Part shown: in pieces, positions 13,205 through 25,903 of the stretch | Position numbering within the stretch: position 1 is the first letter of the stretch | Layout of the letters: every line of letters begins with the position of its first letter | Source: Hyaloscypha bicolor E | Taxonomy: Eukaryota > Ascomycota > Leotiomycetes > Helotiales > Hyaloscyphaceae | Assembly (NCBI RefSeq): GCF_002865645.1 | Contig: NW_020194519.1 | Span: forward strand, 741,542-805,541 | DNA: 64,000 nt | Direction of reading: 5' to 3' | The notes under the pieces: model-generated | Told to the model about the DNA's origin: nothing | Seen by the model: the letters and a program-made list of their open reading frames with translations, nothing else | Database searches by the model: none | Program-made: the position numbers and the translations under genes

Positions 13205-13590
13205 AGAACTAGTAGATTTTTACTAGTCTTATAAAAGCTAGTATTAATTCTTTAGATATTTCTAAAACTAATAGAAATCTACTAGTTATATTAATCCCGC
13301 TTTTCTTTTTCCTAGGCTAGTAGAATTCTACTAGTCTTACTAATCCCGCTTTCCTTTTTCTTAGATATTTCTAAGGCTAGTAGAATTCTACTAGTCTTAC
13401 TAATCCCGCTTTCCTTTTTCTTAGATATTTCTAAGGCTAGTAGAATTTTACTAGTTATACTAATTCCGCTTTTCTTTTTCCTAGATATTTCTAAGGCTAG
13501 TAGAATTTTACTAGTCTTACTAAAACCGCCTTTTCTTTTTCCTAGATATTTCTAAGGCTAGTAGAATTCTACTAGTTATATACTAGCCTA
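13205..13590. repeat. Minisatellite, 60 bp unit, about 6 copies
   Basis: The units share CTAGTAGAATTCTACTAG, a near-palindrome, followed by a pyrimidine-rich CCGCTTTCCTTTTTC segment and AGATATTTCTAAGG. The period is exactly 60 bp over the best copies (13321-13560) and looser at the left edge. It is non-coding in all frames. The embedded inverted repeat means each unit could form a small hairpin. Confidence 0.9.
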
Positions 13591-14589
13591 AAGAATTAAT
13601 CTTTATAAAATAGAATTAAAGTTTATATATAATATTATAAAGCTAATAATTTTGAATTTAGAGGGCTATAAAATAAGGTTTATTTAGTACTAATTATTTC
13701 TTTATACTAATTACATATTTATACTAATTATTCCCTAATATAAATGTTTCTATAATACTAGTAAATAGTTTATACTAGTAGTTTAATAATACTATTAGCT
13801 TCTTAGTACTAATTAGTTAATAGTACTAACTATATATTAGTACTAATAGTCTTTTAGTACTAACCTAACTTTTATACTAGCTATTTCCTAGTACTAAGAA
13901 TTAATATATTTACGTAATCTTAATCTGTCTCATAATTTTATATATCTCGCTTAATATAGATATTAAATAGTTATTATTATTAGAATAATACTTCTAATTA
14001 TAATAATTATAAGTAATAGATTAGGAGCTAGTATTTGAATAGTACTATCTAAAAATAAATAATTTATACTTATAATTATTTAGATAATATTAATAATATT
14101 ATTAACTTTAAGAGAATAATCTTATTTAATTATATATACTAAACTATATAGTAAGGCTTTGTTTTATATATAGAATAGTATCTATTTATTTCTATAATAG
14201 TTTCTATAAATAATATATTAAGTAATAGGGAAGTAAGAAAAAAGAAAATATTAATTAGGAAAGCTTATTAATTAGGGAAGTATTCTGGGTTTAAGGTAGT
14301 TCTATTTATTTACTAGCGAGATAAAATTACTATATACTAGTTAATAGATCACGAGTCTTAGTAGCTAGTAATAGTAGAAATAGTATATATAACTTATATA
14401 GATTAAATCTATAACTAATAGATAATATCTAGGAATTTGTATATTTGGTCCTAAAGAGGTTATTATTATACTATTTTAAGAAATAGATTTATTAGGGGTA
14501 CTTAGGATAGAGGATTTAGTAGTAGTTATCTTATAGGGGTATTATAATAATGCGGGGTAAAAATAAGGCCCTATTTCAAATGCCGTGTA
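13591..14589. other. RIP-degraded DNA, no gene recognised
   Basis: AT-rich sequence in which the word AGTACTAA/TTAGTACT recurs loosely at roughly 20-30 bp spacing from about 13680 to 13910, suggesting an eroded short tandem repeat. No coding remnant recognised. Confidence 0.45.
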
Positions 14590-14780
14590 AAAACCAAGAA
14601 GTATATAAATACTAAGTAATATATAGAAACCAAGTAGTATATAGAAATCAAGTAGTATATAGAAACCAAGTAGTATATAGAAATCAAGTAGTGTGCAGAA
14701 ACCAAGTAATATGCAGAAATCAAGTAATATATAGAAACCAAGTAGTATATAAGAACTAAGAAGTATATAAATACCAAGTA
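14590..14780. repeat. Minisatellite, 18 bp unit, about 10 copies
   Basis: Copies of AGAAACCAAGTAGTATAT and close variants (AGAAATCAAGTAATATAT) repeat with an 18 bp period. Because 18 is a multiple of three and the unit lacks stops on the minus strand, it creates artificial open frames there with a YILLGF-type hexapeptide repeat; these are not genes. Confidence 0.92.
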
Positions 14781-14934
14781 TTTTTAGCCAGGTTATATAG
14801 TAAGACGAAACGGAGCTTTGGTATATAAGGAAGAGGGGCATTCGTTAGTTATTTATACTAATACTATAATTGTAACCTAGCTCTTAATCTGCGAGAACTA
14901 ATAAAGATTTATTAATAATATATAGGCTAGTATA

Positions 14935-15186
14935 AGCTTATATACTAGTACGAGAATTATAAGTAGTACGAGAATTCAGGCTAGCACGAGAATTAAGGCT
15001 AGTAAGAGTATACGGGCTAGTGAGACTATATAGGCTCGTGCGAGACTTTAAGCTCCTATAAGCTCACGTACTAGTATAAGAATTATAGGTAGTACGAGAA
15101 TCCAGGCTAGTATAAGAATTAAGGCTAGTAGAAATATACGGGCTAGTAGGAGTATATAGGCTTATATAAGACTTTGAGCTCCTATA
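14935..15186. repeat. Direct tandem duplication, 2 x 126 bp with internal subrepeats
   Basis: Unit one is 14935-15060 and unit two is 15061-15186. Both run from AGCTYAYRTACTAGTA to AGCTCCTATA and differ by scattered C/T and G/A changes of the RIP kind. Inside each unit the words GCTAGTACGAGAATT and GGCTAGTAAGAGTATACGG recur four to five times, so it is a nested repeat. No coding frame was seen. Confidence 0.88.
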
Positions 15187-18100
15187 AGCTTATATACTAT
15201 AGATAAGAATAGGTAGGGAGGCTTAGAGTTTAGTATTAAGGCATTGCCTATATCTGGCTAGTATAGGAATAGAAGGCCAAAAAGTGCAAATTACTTAATT
15301 TAATTTATACTTTTATTATATTTCCCGAAATTCATATATAAGCTATTAACTATTCGTTATTTGCTATACTAGCCATAAATAAATAATAATTTAAAAGAAA
15401 ATAAGATCAAGTAATAAGATATTACCTATTAATTTAGAGCTTGAATTAGACTTATACTTAGATATAGATAAGGTTAAGAATTATCTTTTTACTAATTTAC
15501 TCTCTTATATAATTCTTCTAATATCTTATTAGGTAATTAACTATTTATACTAATATATTAAAACCTATTCTACTACTTATAATAAAGTTATAGTAGCTAT
15601 TTAAAATATCCTATAGCCTAACTTACTAATTCCTGCCTTTATATCTCGCCTTGCCTTTATATCTTATCTTATTTCTATATCTAGTAAATAGGCTCTTATT
15701 TCTCTATTTCCTTAGTATATTATATAGGAAAAAGAGCCTAATACTAGCGGTTAGGCTAACTAGTACGAGAATAACTTTATTAACTCTTATAATTAAAGCC
15801 TACTAGACATTTATAATTAGTATAAGAATCCCGTTAATTCCTATAATTAAAGCCTACTAGTTACTATATAAGAACCTAGTTATAGAGATTAATCTTTAAA
15901 CCAAGTATATATTAAGAATACAGATAATTTCGGAAATAAATAAATATATAATAATTCTTATTATTTAGTAAACCTTAATATTTGGCCTTTATCTAATTAT
16001 AATAATAATATAGATAATTAGAATATCTCCGGAAATAGGTAGTTTTCCGAATAGACTATTACCTCTTTAATCCGGTACTAGCTAGATATAATATAATATG
16101 CCTCTAAATATAAGTAAAACTTTAAGAATAATAGAGCTTTAAAACACATATATATTAAGCTCGCAGATATAGCTAAAAGTAATCCCGAAAGTAGTAGTAC
16201 TAAATACCTAATAAGATAAATATATAAAGAATTTATTTAGAAATATTATATACTTATTTCTTTATTATTATAGATATTAGATATCCGGAATATAGTAAAT
16301 AATATTCTTATAAAGTTACTTAGAGCCGGTAATAGCTATAATCTGGATAAGAATAGGATAATAATTCTTTTTTATACTAGTATATTAGTATTTCTAGAGA
16401 ATCTTAGGACTAATTATCTTAATACTTATACTATTATAATTTAGAAGAATCTAAAAGCCAAGTACTATTACTAAAAGTATTTGAAAACACGAAATATAAT
16501 ACTTCTTATCTAGTCTATTACTCGGGAATATCTTGCTCGGAAGCATATATAAGAGGCTCGTAAGATCCGAGCTATAACTATAATATAAAGAGGATAATAT
16601 AATTATAAGTAGTATTATAGCTTTAATGCGATTTATAATAGTATTATTCTTATATAAGCTATAGTAAAGGGCTTCTTATAAAGAGAGGAAATCGTAAATA
16701 CCTTTATTAGAAGTACTATAGTATTAATTTAAAAGATATAGTACTTAAGAAAACAAATAAAGAATTAGAGATAGTATTAGTATAAGGTTATTATTATCTA
16801 GAGCTTATAGTAAGATAAGTATACCCGCAGACTTTACTTTTCCGAATACAAGTTATTAGCTATAGTAAATCTAGTAAATAAGAGAAATAATAAGTAAATA
16901 TTATCTCTAGCCTAATAATTAAGTCTAAAACGGATTGAGAGTATAAAGAAACAGGAATATATCTAGAATTTCTGCTATTATATATAGTTTTCTAATTTTA
17001 CTATTTAATTAAGGCCCGAGTAAGATGCCTTAAAATAAAGTAAAGGGCTATAAATAATCCTAGCCCCGGATTAATTACTAAAGTAGCTCAAATTTTATAT
17101 TTAGGATATAAACGAAAAAGGAAAGTTAATAGATAAGTTTATTAAGCCCGCGAAAATAGTTCTTTAAGTTTTAAAGAAAGTATACCTAGTTAAACTAATA
17201 GCCAAGTTTAAAGCCGAGAAAGTCATACCTAAAAAGAAGAAATAATAATTTATTAGAGATAGATATACTAACTTCCTTTTCCCAGAAATAATTAAGTATA
17301 AGCGTAAAAAGGCTAGTAAGAGAAAGAAAGGCAAAGAAGTAAGTAAGAATTAAAGAAAGCAGGAAAAAAAGAAGAAAAAGAAGAGGAAGAAAAAGCGTAA
17401 TTAAGTAAAGAGAACGCTTGACTATTAAATAAAGGGGTTAGGAAAGCCGCTATAAAGAATAACCGAGCGGTTTGGCTATAGTATCCTGCTCTGATTTCCT
17501 ACTAATATAATAGAAAGCAGGTAAGTTCTTGCCTTTATTACTAATAGAACTTGTTATTCTATTTTACTAACTATTAGACTTTATAACCTCCGGACGAATT
17601 AGTATTAAGAGGTTATAGACTATATTAATAAGTATTATCCAGGGTTAAAGAAGCAGATTAGTATACTATTTTCCTTCTTTCCGGGAATAGTAATAGATAG
17701 ACTTTCTTTAGAATAGCTAGTAATTAAGGTAATTCCTCGTAATAAATTACTAGATTATTCCTTTAAGGAATTATTTAAGGTATCTGGTTATACTAAACTA
17801 TTAAAACCCAGTAGCCTCTCTTTAGTAAAGCTATCCTAATTATCTCTAGATATTATTAATACTCGACTAGCTAGTATAGTAATTAATTCTTTATTTAATC
17901 TAATATTAACTAACTAGTTATTATTTTATAGCCAAGATATTATTAAGTTAGTATAAGATACTTTAGGATACCGTATTTCTAAAGATTTATAGTTACTTTT
18001 ACTTATTACTAGAATTAATAATAGAACTTTAAGGTATATTACCTCGGACCTTAGTAAAGACAGATCCTTATTACCTTAGTCTATAATATAGGCAAAACAA

Positions 18101-19925
18101 GCTAAATATAATTTACTAGAAATTAATAATAGAACCCTAATAGATTTTATCTTGGGCTTTTGCGAAGATAAACCCTTATTACTTTAGCTATTATCCGTAA
18201 TATAGGCTAGAGACACTAAATATAATTTACTAGGTATTATAATTAAAGCCCGGAATAAAATAATATAATCCTATAGTACCGGATTAGGATACTTTCTCAC
18301 GGAGTTATAATATATAAAATAGATAAGCTTATTTTACTTATAGTATTATTTCCTTAGGTATCTATTCTATTATAAATATATAATCTTTAGCCTTAATATA
18401 TTATTTTTCTTTTCCGCCCAGACCTATACTCTAATACTATAGACGCGAACTCAAAGGATACTAATTATAGTTAGCTGCTATAGTTTATATACTAAAAAGC
18501 CTAGGTAACTATAATAATAAAAAGAAATATGTTTAGATATCTCCCTATATATATTACTCGAGGCACTTATAAGCTCTAGAAGCTAAGATTGCAGTTATTT
18601 CTACTATTACTAATATATTTAACTTCGAGAGGTTTATAGTAAGTAATTTAATTTTTGGTAAAGATTAGTAAAGTACTTTATACGGGGTTAATATTTGTAG
18701 TATTTATTAAAGCATGAAAGGCATATTATAGTTACTGGTTTTATGCGTAGTAAATTAGGGTCGGCCTTATATAAAGGTAGCTATATTTTGAAGTAAGGCA
18801 TAGTTTATTAATAGCTTACTTCGCGAGATAATTAAATTAAATCAAATTCGCGAAATAATTATAGATAATATAAGTATATCCCGCAGATATTTCTTAATAT
18901 TAAAGATTATTAAAAGATATTTTTTCCGTTATACCAAGTAGAAAGTAGCTTATTTTATGGTTTATATACTATAATTATTCTTTAACTAGTTATTGCGTTT
19001 GAGCTCGTAGCAAAAGAAGTTTGCGAGATAGAAGTATTAGCTAGAATGTAATATTATTCCTTCCTTAAATACTTATAGTGGGCTCTTTAGTAATATTATC
19101 CTGAAACCTCGTTTATAACCCCTAACTAGGAAATATTAGGTACTTTCCAGAATTACTATTAGTTATATATCCTTAAGATAGCTAGTACTTGGGTAGTATT
19201 ATTCTTGGGCCTACTATAAGTATTTAAGGGAGGAGATAGTACTATTATAAACTGGCCTCTGGCCCTCGGAGAGTCGTTTATAGAGGCTGTTATGAAGCTA
19301 ATTTAATAATTAACTTAATTAATATCGGATTAAGGCAAGAGATATATGGCGGTCTCATTTAATATGCGCTAACCTAATTAGGTTAGGTTGCCACATGGAT
19401 TTTTAATAAGAGCCTCGGGATTAATAAGTAATAGATTTCTTAATATAATATAATTAATTTGTTATAAATGGCTATTACCGTACTAGGGCTAGGGAGGCTC
19501 CCTTTATCTAACTAGCTATTAATACTCTAATAATATATTATGCGTTTGCTAGTAATATCTAATTCAATATAATGATTTATAATTTCTTATTATATATGCT
19601 CTTTAGTAACTAGTTATTTGGGGCCTTAAAGCTGCCCTAAGGTAAAGTGAGAGGCTAATAAGGCTTCCCAAAGCATTTCCTCTATAGATTAATTCTTGTT
19701 TTACTATATACTACTATTAAATTATCTGTATTTCTACTATATTCTATCCTCTATATCCTATAATTATAGCCTTCTTATGCCGCAATCTCTAGTTACTAGT
19801 AATATTACTTACTTTGCTTATTTACTTATAATCTTTAATTAATTATCTAATATATCTTCCAGAATACTATAAGTACTTAATACTTTATCTTATTTATAAA
19901 AATAACTACTAACTTTAAGATATAA
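15187..19925. other. RIP-degraded DNA with an unidentified coding relic
   Basis: Long AT-rich RIP-affected stretch. Between about 15400 and 17400 the plus strand gives patches of coherent protein and ends in a strongly basic Lys/Arg-rich tail (about 17285-17400), as in a DNA-binding or transposon protein, but I cannot name the family. About 19210-19500 is less AT-rich and holds GGTTAGGTTGCC-type words, with no protein recognised. The remainder shows nothing. Confidence 0.4.
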
Positions 19926-19929
19926 TAGA

Positions 19930-21848
19930 CCAGGGCCCTGCTTTGACTTCTAATATAGCTATTACTATTGCGGTACCTGCTATTAATTTAGCTATAATAT
20001 ATTAATGAGTACTGCAAGCTTACTAAGTATTATAAATTAATAGCTTTATAAGGAGACTAAAACCAAAGTAGCTTACCGAAAATGAATATATATAATTTCT
20101 AGACCTAATATAATTTCCTCATGTTTTAAAGCTATTATAGACATAAAAAAGTTCTTCTAGATAGGCTAGAATCTTATTAAAAGTAAGGATACGGGAATAT
20201 ACTAGTATATTATTATAAAACTCGGTATAGAAACAGAACTTATAATTATTAAGACCCTAATAAATATTATAAATACTAGCTAAAAGATTAAAATTACTAT
20301 CTTAATATTTAGAGATAAGACTCTTTCTCTTTATAGGATTATCTCTTACCCTAATATACTATTCTCCCTAATTCTAGAAACTTCTATTAATATTATCTAT
20401 ATTTTTCTCTTTAGTTCTAGTAATTAGTATAGTCTTAGTATATTCCGCTTTATAATAACTACCCTAAGTAAAGTAATTTTGGGATATTCTTTAAGTAATA
20501 AGGAAGTCTCTATTATTGCCATATTATTAAGTCTCATAGTTCTAGACTAGCTAATTAAGATTAACTAGAATACCCAAGTTATTAAAGGCTTTATTATTAT
20601 TATAGAGATAATCTCTACTTATATTTCAGAGAATTTTATAATACCAAATATATAATAGAGCCTTACTCGAATTAGATATTGTCTTAATATTAGCTCTTTA
20701 TTACCTCTTATATTAATCTAATTAACTTCGCAAAATCTCTTATTTATAGCTTTTGAGTTAGCTTAAAACTTGCCCGGAAATCTTTCTAGTAAGAGCGCTT
20801 AATATAATAATAACTATATGAGTATTACTAATATCTAGATCCTCCCTATAATACGAGAGATTACTTCCTTATAATAAGAATATCTCTTATTAATTAACTT
20901 AATATAAAATTATTTATTAGGTCTTGCCGAACTTCTAGATAAATAATTTCGGCTTCTTTATAAAGATATAGTGGGATAACTATAAGATATAGTATATAAA
21001 AAAGTTATAAGACTAAAATATTCTAATTATAAGATACTAATAATATACTAAGATTAGTAAGGCATTTGAAAGCTTATTTATTATAATATCTGCTTCTCTT
21101 ATATATATATAGATTATAGAAAGAATCTATAAATTATAGCAGAATTTGACTAATTTCCCTAAATTAATAATAAATCTATAAAGTAGTAAGAAGAATAGTA
21201 AAAAGGAAGTAAGCTTTTATAAGTTAATTTACTAGTTTGCTTTATTTCTTTAAATAGCAAAATTATTTTCCTCTATATTTATAATCTAATATTACTATTT
21301 TACGGAAAAAAAACTCTAATATAGATAATAAGACAAAATTAGATAATATTTCTAGCCTTTTTAGGAAAGCAAAGCATATATCTATATTACTAAGCCTAAC
21401 TAAATATAAAACGGAAGATATAGTTTGAATTAGTACTTATATTATAGCTTCCAAAACTTAATAATTACTTATTATAGCTTCCAAAACTTAATAATTACTT
21501 ATTAAGTTTCCGGAGGTATTTCTATTTTCTTTTTAGCCTATTCTATAAATATTATAGGAAATAAACCGGAAGCTAAGTTTTCTATTTACGGAAATTATAA
21601 TACTAGACTTATAAGCTTTTACTATTATTATAAAACCTCTAGTATATATAACTAAAAGAGGATTTAGTTTTAACCTTAATATTCTTACTAGTATATTACT
21701 AACTCTAAAGCCCGGATAAGTATTTAACTTTACTAAGCTAGATAGAGAATTCATGCTTAATAAAGTATAATAGTTTACTATTATCTAAGCTCTTAGTATA
21801 GGGCTAGCTCTTATCTAAGGCCCGCCAGGTATAGGAAAGAGTACTTTT
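19930..21848 (+). pseudogene. ZNFX1-like NFX1-type zinc-finger helicase, N-terminal half (interrupted, RIPed)
   Basis: ZNFX1-type proteins are SF1 helicases linked to RNA silencing and antiviral defence in other eukaryotes. This half begins with a possible CCCH zinc finger (about 19937-20000). The N-terminal region includes LLGLAELLDK near 20920, a Q-F-R-L-L segment and AEFD near 21145. It ends in GLALI-stop-GPPGIGKSTF at about 21805-21848, the Walker A motif of the helicase (the stop stands for Gln, CAG to TAG). The frame is lost immediately afterwards at the edge of the 12.2 kb insertion, and the gene resumes at 34042. Numerous TAG/TAA codons show RIP. A 73-codon open frame antisense at 21533-21754 is a shadow. 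Confidence 0.85.
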
Positions 21849-21884
21849 TTTAGATAAAGACTATAGGCCTCTATCTAAAAAAAG
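21844..21884. repeat. Perfect 13 bp inverted repeat at the left insertion edge
   Basis: CTTTTTTTAGATA at 21844-21856 is the exact reverse complement of TATCTAAAAAAAG at 21872-21884, with a 15 bp spacer. It lies precisely at the boundary between helicase sequence and the insertion, and about 110 bp before the DUF3435 gene. It may be a terminal recognition structure of the element; the AT richness makes chance pairing possible but 13 exact bases at this point is notable. Confidence 0.75.
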
Positions 21885-21989
21885 CTATATATTTATATTT
21901 TTCTATTTATATATATATGTTTCTGCCTATAAAAGAGGAAGAAGGAATTAGTATTATATTCTAGAATCACGTCCGTTATAATCTAGTAC

Positions 21990-24900
21990 TTACTTTTTTA
22001 CTTTTCCTTATCTTTATTACCTTTGCCTTTATTTAGTATTAAGAGCTATAAGTAATATCTTTCCTATAGAAGTAATAGAGAACACTTAGTATTAAAGAAA
22101 AGAAGCTAAATAATTATATTATAAAGCTTATACGGGATATATAGCAGGCTAATAGGACTTTAATTAGTAATACTAATATATTATAATAAATTATTTTACT
22201 AATTTTATAGAATTACTAGAATATAATTATAATTACTATTATATGCTTTAAAGACTTTATTAAGCTTATTAGTCCAGATAACTCTCGAGGTAAGTCTGGC
22301 ATATTATATTATTCAAATTAGTAATATTAATTTATTACTATTTCTTTTTTCTTAGATCTCACTAATACTTAATTCTTAAATCTAGTCCAAATTAAAGATC
22401 CCGAGATATACTTTTATTCCGGTACCTAGTATATATTACTCGAGCTAGTTAGGCTATTTCTCCTATACCTTACTTAAATATTATCTAGTAAGCTAGACGA
22501 GAAGATTACCTCAAAAATAGTATGAGGCTATATCTCATATATGCTTTATATTACCTACTACTTCTCTGGGAAAAAGTAGCTAATTACTAAAGAAATATTA
22601 CAGGCCTATATATATATTAATAAGCTAGAGCGGAATAGTAAGCTATTAAATAAGACTCGAGTAAAGTCGGTAATTACGAAAAATTATCTTAATATCTTAA
22701 TTACTATAGTTTTCTCGGATATCTTTACTCTTAAGCTATCTGGTATTAGACTAATACTTAATCTAGTACTATATATAAATCTCTATATTAATTCTTGCGG
22801 CTATAGCTCGGACCTTACTTGGGGTAATCCGGCAGTTATAGAATAGCCAAATTATTACCTTTACTAGAACTATTATAACTTCTATATAATTTGCTTTAAT
22901 AATAGTAATTATATAATTACTACTAATATTAATCTCAAGTACTAGAAAGGCTAGATAATCTCGGATAAGTAGAAAACTATTACTTTCCGATTATTGCCTA
23001 CTATAATAGCTACTTAGGACTCGTTATATTTACTTATTATATTAGGCCTAGTTAATAGCGTGTTTGGGCCGGGAATAATATGGGCTAACCTAATTATTAT
23101 TAAACTAAGTAAGTATATTCTTTGCGGATATAAATTAATATTACTAATTCTAATAAAGGACCTAATTATAAGTACTTATTCTTATAAGATTCGTTAGTCA
23201 GATGCCTTTATCGGAGTTCCTATATTCCGGTTAGTATTAGGATAGCCTTTTTATAATATAAAGCTTAGAGAGAATATTATAGACCTTAGTTACCTAGTTA
23301 GATTTGAATATTATATAATACTATACTTATTATATAGAGAATATATAAATATACTCTATATAAATATATCTACTAAAGATTAAAGATTCTTAATAGGCTA
23401 TAAGACTAACTTGGATATTTATAGTTATTATTACTTTACTATATCCGTTATTAGTATATAGGAAATATTTCATAGTATTTATATTAGTAATATAGCCAAA
23501 AATATATGAGCTTTCTCTTAATAGAACCTAGTAGTTATCTCAGACTATTAGTAAAAAAGAGTAGCTTAGGATATAGTAGGATCCTGAGATTATTAAGGCT
23601 AGTCTTAAATTCTTGTAGGTTAAATCTAAACTCTATAAGTTATATGAATTAATTAGTACTACTATCCGTACTTGTAATCCTTATATTAAAAGCCTTATTA
23701 TAGTAATTATATAGCTAAAGAACTATTAAAGAGCTCTTATAGGTATTATCTACCAAGAAGAATATTATATAGCCTTTATAGGATAGTATTCTTACTAATT
23801 TATAACCTATAATCTGGAATTCGAATCTATATTAACTAATACTATCTTAGCAGATACTTATAACTAGATACTCGAGGTTATACGGAATAACTATAATATA
23901 ATTAGTACTACTAATTTATATAGATAGGAAGATAATTATAATACTTATAATAGAGATCCATTAATAATAGATAATAAGTTCGAGGTAAATAGGAGTTCTC
24001 TTACTAGCTTATCTCATTATCTTTTAGAGGAATCCGAGGCTATTTGTCTCTATAATATTAATAACGGAAGTATAATATTAAAAAACATATCTATTACTCG
24101 ATTTCGAATAGCTATAAGCTCGGAAGGTTATATAGATATAGTACTATTAGATCTTATAGTTAAGGTCTTTTCTACTATATATAAGTCTAGTAAATTCATT
24201 TCTGGGAAGGAACCTTTACTTAATATATATATATATTACTTTTCTAAGGCTAATATATCTTCTAATTATTATATATCTAAAGCTATATATATTACTTATA
24301 TTAAAGAAGTTAATAAAATCGCAAAGGAAGCCTTTAAAAGCTATCTCTTGCTTTTTGAATTACTATACTCGTATTATATTTAAGGACCTCTCAAGCTTAT
24401 AAGTCTAAAGCTTTATAGGTATTTATTATTTAAGACATATTATAATTAGATTAAATATATCTTCTAGTATATACTAGTACTTTACTAGAAATATTATATA
24501 GCTAGTAATATCCCTTATAGGGAGTAGTATTATTATTATAATAGCTATACTATCCTAATAACTCTAATAACTAGTAATATATAGGATTCTCTAAAAGTTA
24601 TACTATTAATAAGTTCGATCTTCTTCTCTAAAAAAGACTATCTCCGCTATATATACTATAAGTACCGACTTAGTTTCCTCTTTATTAAGTTAGTCTTATA
24701 GTGCGGTATCTGCAAGTAGTTTCTTGAATAAGAGTAGTTTGGGACTAGGAAAGATAATTATTTTGCCTCTTATTAGGAAGAAGTATAGAGTTTGGTTAGA
24801 GAGTATGGGTATACTAGCTAGTTTAATAATAGGCATTGAATAATTTCCTTCTTCTGCCCGTTTTGCCTTTATAGCAAGAATCTTTTACCTACTAAGAGAA

Positions 24901-25160
24901 TCTCGGTAATAATGAGCCAGGTTACTCGTTCTAGTAGCCCTAATTATATAGCGGGGCATATTAATGCCCCCGGTTTCCCTATATCCTATATATGCCCTTG
25001 CTTCCCTATAACTTGTACTTATTAGCAAGATATGCCCCCTAAGGATCTGGCGAGTTATTTGAGCAATATCCATGGCATAGCAATGCCCAAGACTACGCAT
25101 AAGGAAAAGAGAATGCAGGAGAAAGGAAGAGCACTTGGCGAAATATCTGTAAATACTTAA
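21990..25160 (+). pseudogene. Second DUF3435 tyrosine-recombinase (captain-like), 5' RIPed, 3' end intact
   Basis: Belongs to a different DUF3435 subfamily from the copy at 1.7 kb. Exon 1 gives KEKKLNNYIIKLIRDI near 22100 and CFKDFIKLISPDNSR up to an intron at 22290-22355 (GTAAGT to CTTAG). Splicing yields DLTNT and LVQIKDPEIYFYSGT. The core contains SSDLTWGNPAVIE (about 22800), KTITFRLLP (about 22975), LIILGLVNSVFGPG and the C-terminal recombinase block near 23385-23450. That block reads RFLIGYKTNLDIY where the family has a GHKT-type motif, so the catalytic His is mutated to Tyr. A Cys-rich region (CGICKQF) lies near 24715. From about 24880 the sequence is un-RIPed and the frame stays open to TAA at 25158-25160. 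Earlier stops make the gene dead here. It reads inward from the left edge, as captains do. Start is approximate. Confidence 0.8.
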
Positions 25161-25903
25161 GGAAGATTAGGAAGCCCAAATTCATTAAAGAAAATAAAGA
25201 AATAAGGCGATTTGCTTTGGGGATTGTAGTATCAATTTGTAGTGGAGGATAACTAATCTTGCTAATTGCCCCAAATATCTTTATTACCTGCTTCCTAGCT
25301 GTTATTTTCAGATCGAGAATTATACTTTTTAAAGGGTTAGTCAAATCGCAGTACTTTACGCGTGCTTACAGGCCAAACTGACTGGCTAACGGCCTAGGAG
25401 CCTCATGATTCTTGAAAACCCATATAGAATTACTAGCGTAGAAACTTATAGCGATTAGAAAAGAAAAGAAGAAAAAATAAAGCTATTCAAACTCACGATG
25501 GCACAGCTTCATCTACATAACCACGAGATACTTCTATCTGTCCTCAAAGAATTAGAAATATACTTATTACGATTGAACTGGTCTCTATTCAACTCAGCTA
25601 ATAGCTCTCATATATATACACAGCTAAGAGCAGTGACTCTTAGTTGCCACCTGACCTGGCCTGCGCCAAGGCAACAACTGTCACCTAACTCACATCAGGA
25701 CAACCATATCAAGTCAACAATACTCAAGAAAGTAGGATACGTATATAGTTGCCGCGTCTCACCTTATCACCCACCGCCAGCTTTTATAGTGCTATCTGAC
25801 GGCCGCGATTAGTCACCTTGGGAGGGAAAGGGCCCGGTTCCGACATATAAGATTACGATAGGATTTTAAGCAGCAGAGTTATAGTTGCCTATAATGTGAA
25901 ATG
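25161..25903. other. Un-RIPed intergenic region; doubtful small ORF
   Basis: Normal-composition DNA between the DUF3435 stop and the 3' end of the hypothetical gene. A 104-codon frame at 25498-25812 starts with ATG in a fair context (CACGATGG). Its first 25 residues (EILLSVLKELE) vaguely recall an F-box start, but the rest is compositionally random and no introns restore a domain. I leave it uncalled. Nothing else was seen. Confidence 0.4.

Noticed and set aside
13205..14780. CRISPR-like arrays
   Set aside because: The arrays are head-to-tail tandem repeats without unique spacers, and the genome is eukaryotic.
14542..14841. Two overlapping minus-strand frames encoding Tyr-Ile-Leu-Leu-Gly-Phe hexapeptide repeats
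   Set aside because: They are a by-product of the 18 bp minisatellite, whose period is a multiple of three; no promoter, homology or sensible composition.
21533..21754. 73-codon minus-strand frame
   Set aside because: Antisense shadow of the ZNFX1-like helicase relic, which reads on the plus strand.
1..24850. Mitochondrial or naturally AT-rich (protist) DNA
   Set aside because: Recognisable fungal nuclear genes with spliceosomal introns are present, and the bias is specific to CA/TG contexts with CG kept, as in RIP.
24885..25344. Two minus-strand frames of 71 and 83 codons
   Set aside because: They overlap the intact 3' end of the second DUF3435 gene on the opposite strand; the plus frame continues the family sequence.
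25498..25812. 104-codon plus-strand ORF
   Set aside because: ATG context is fair, but no domain, odd composition and no support from neighbouring structure; left as a note in the intergenic entry.
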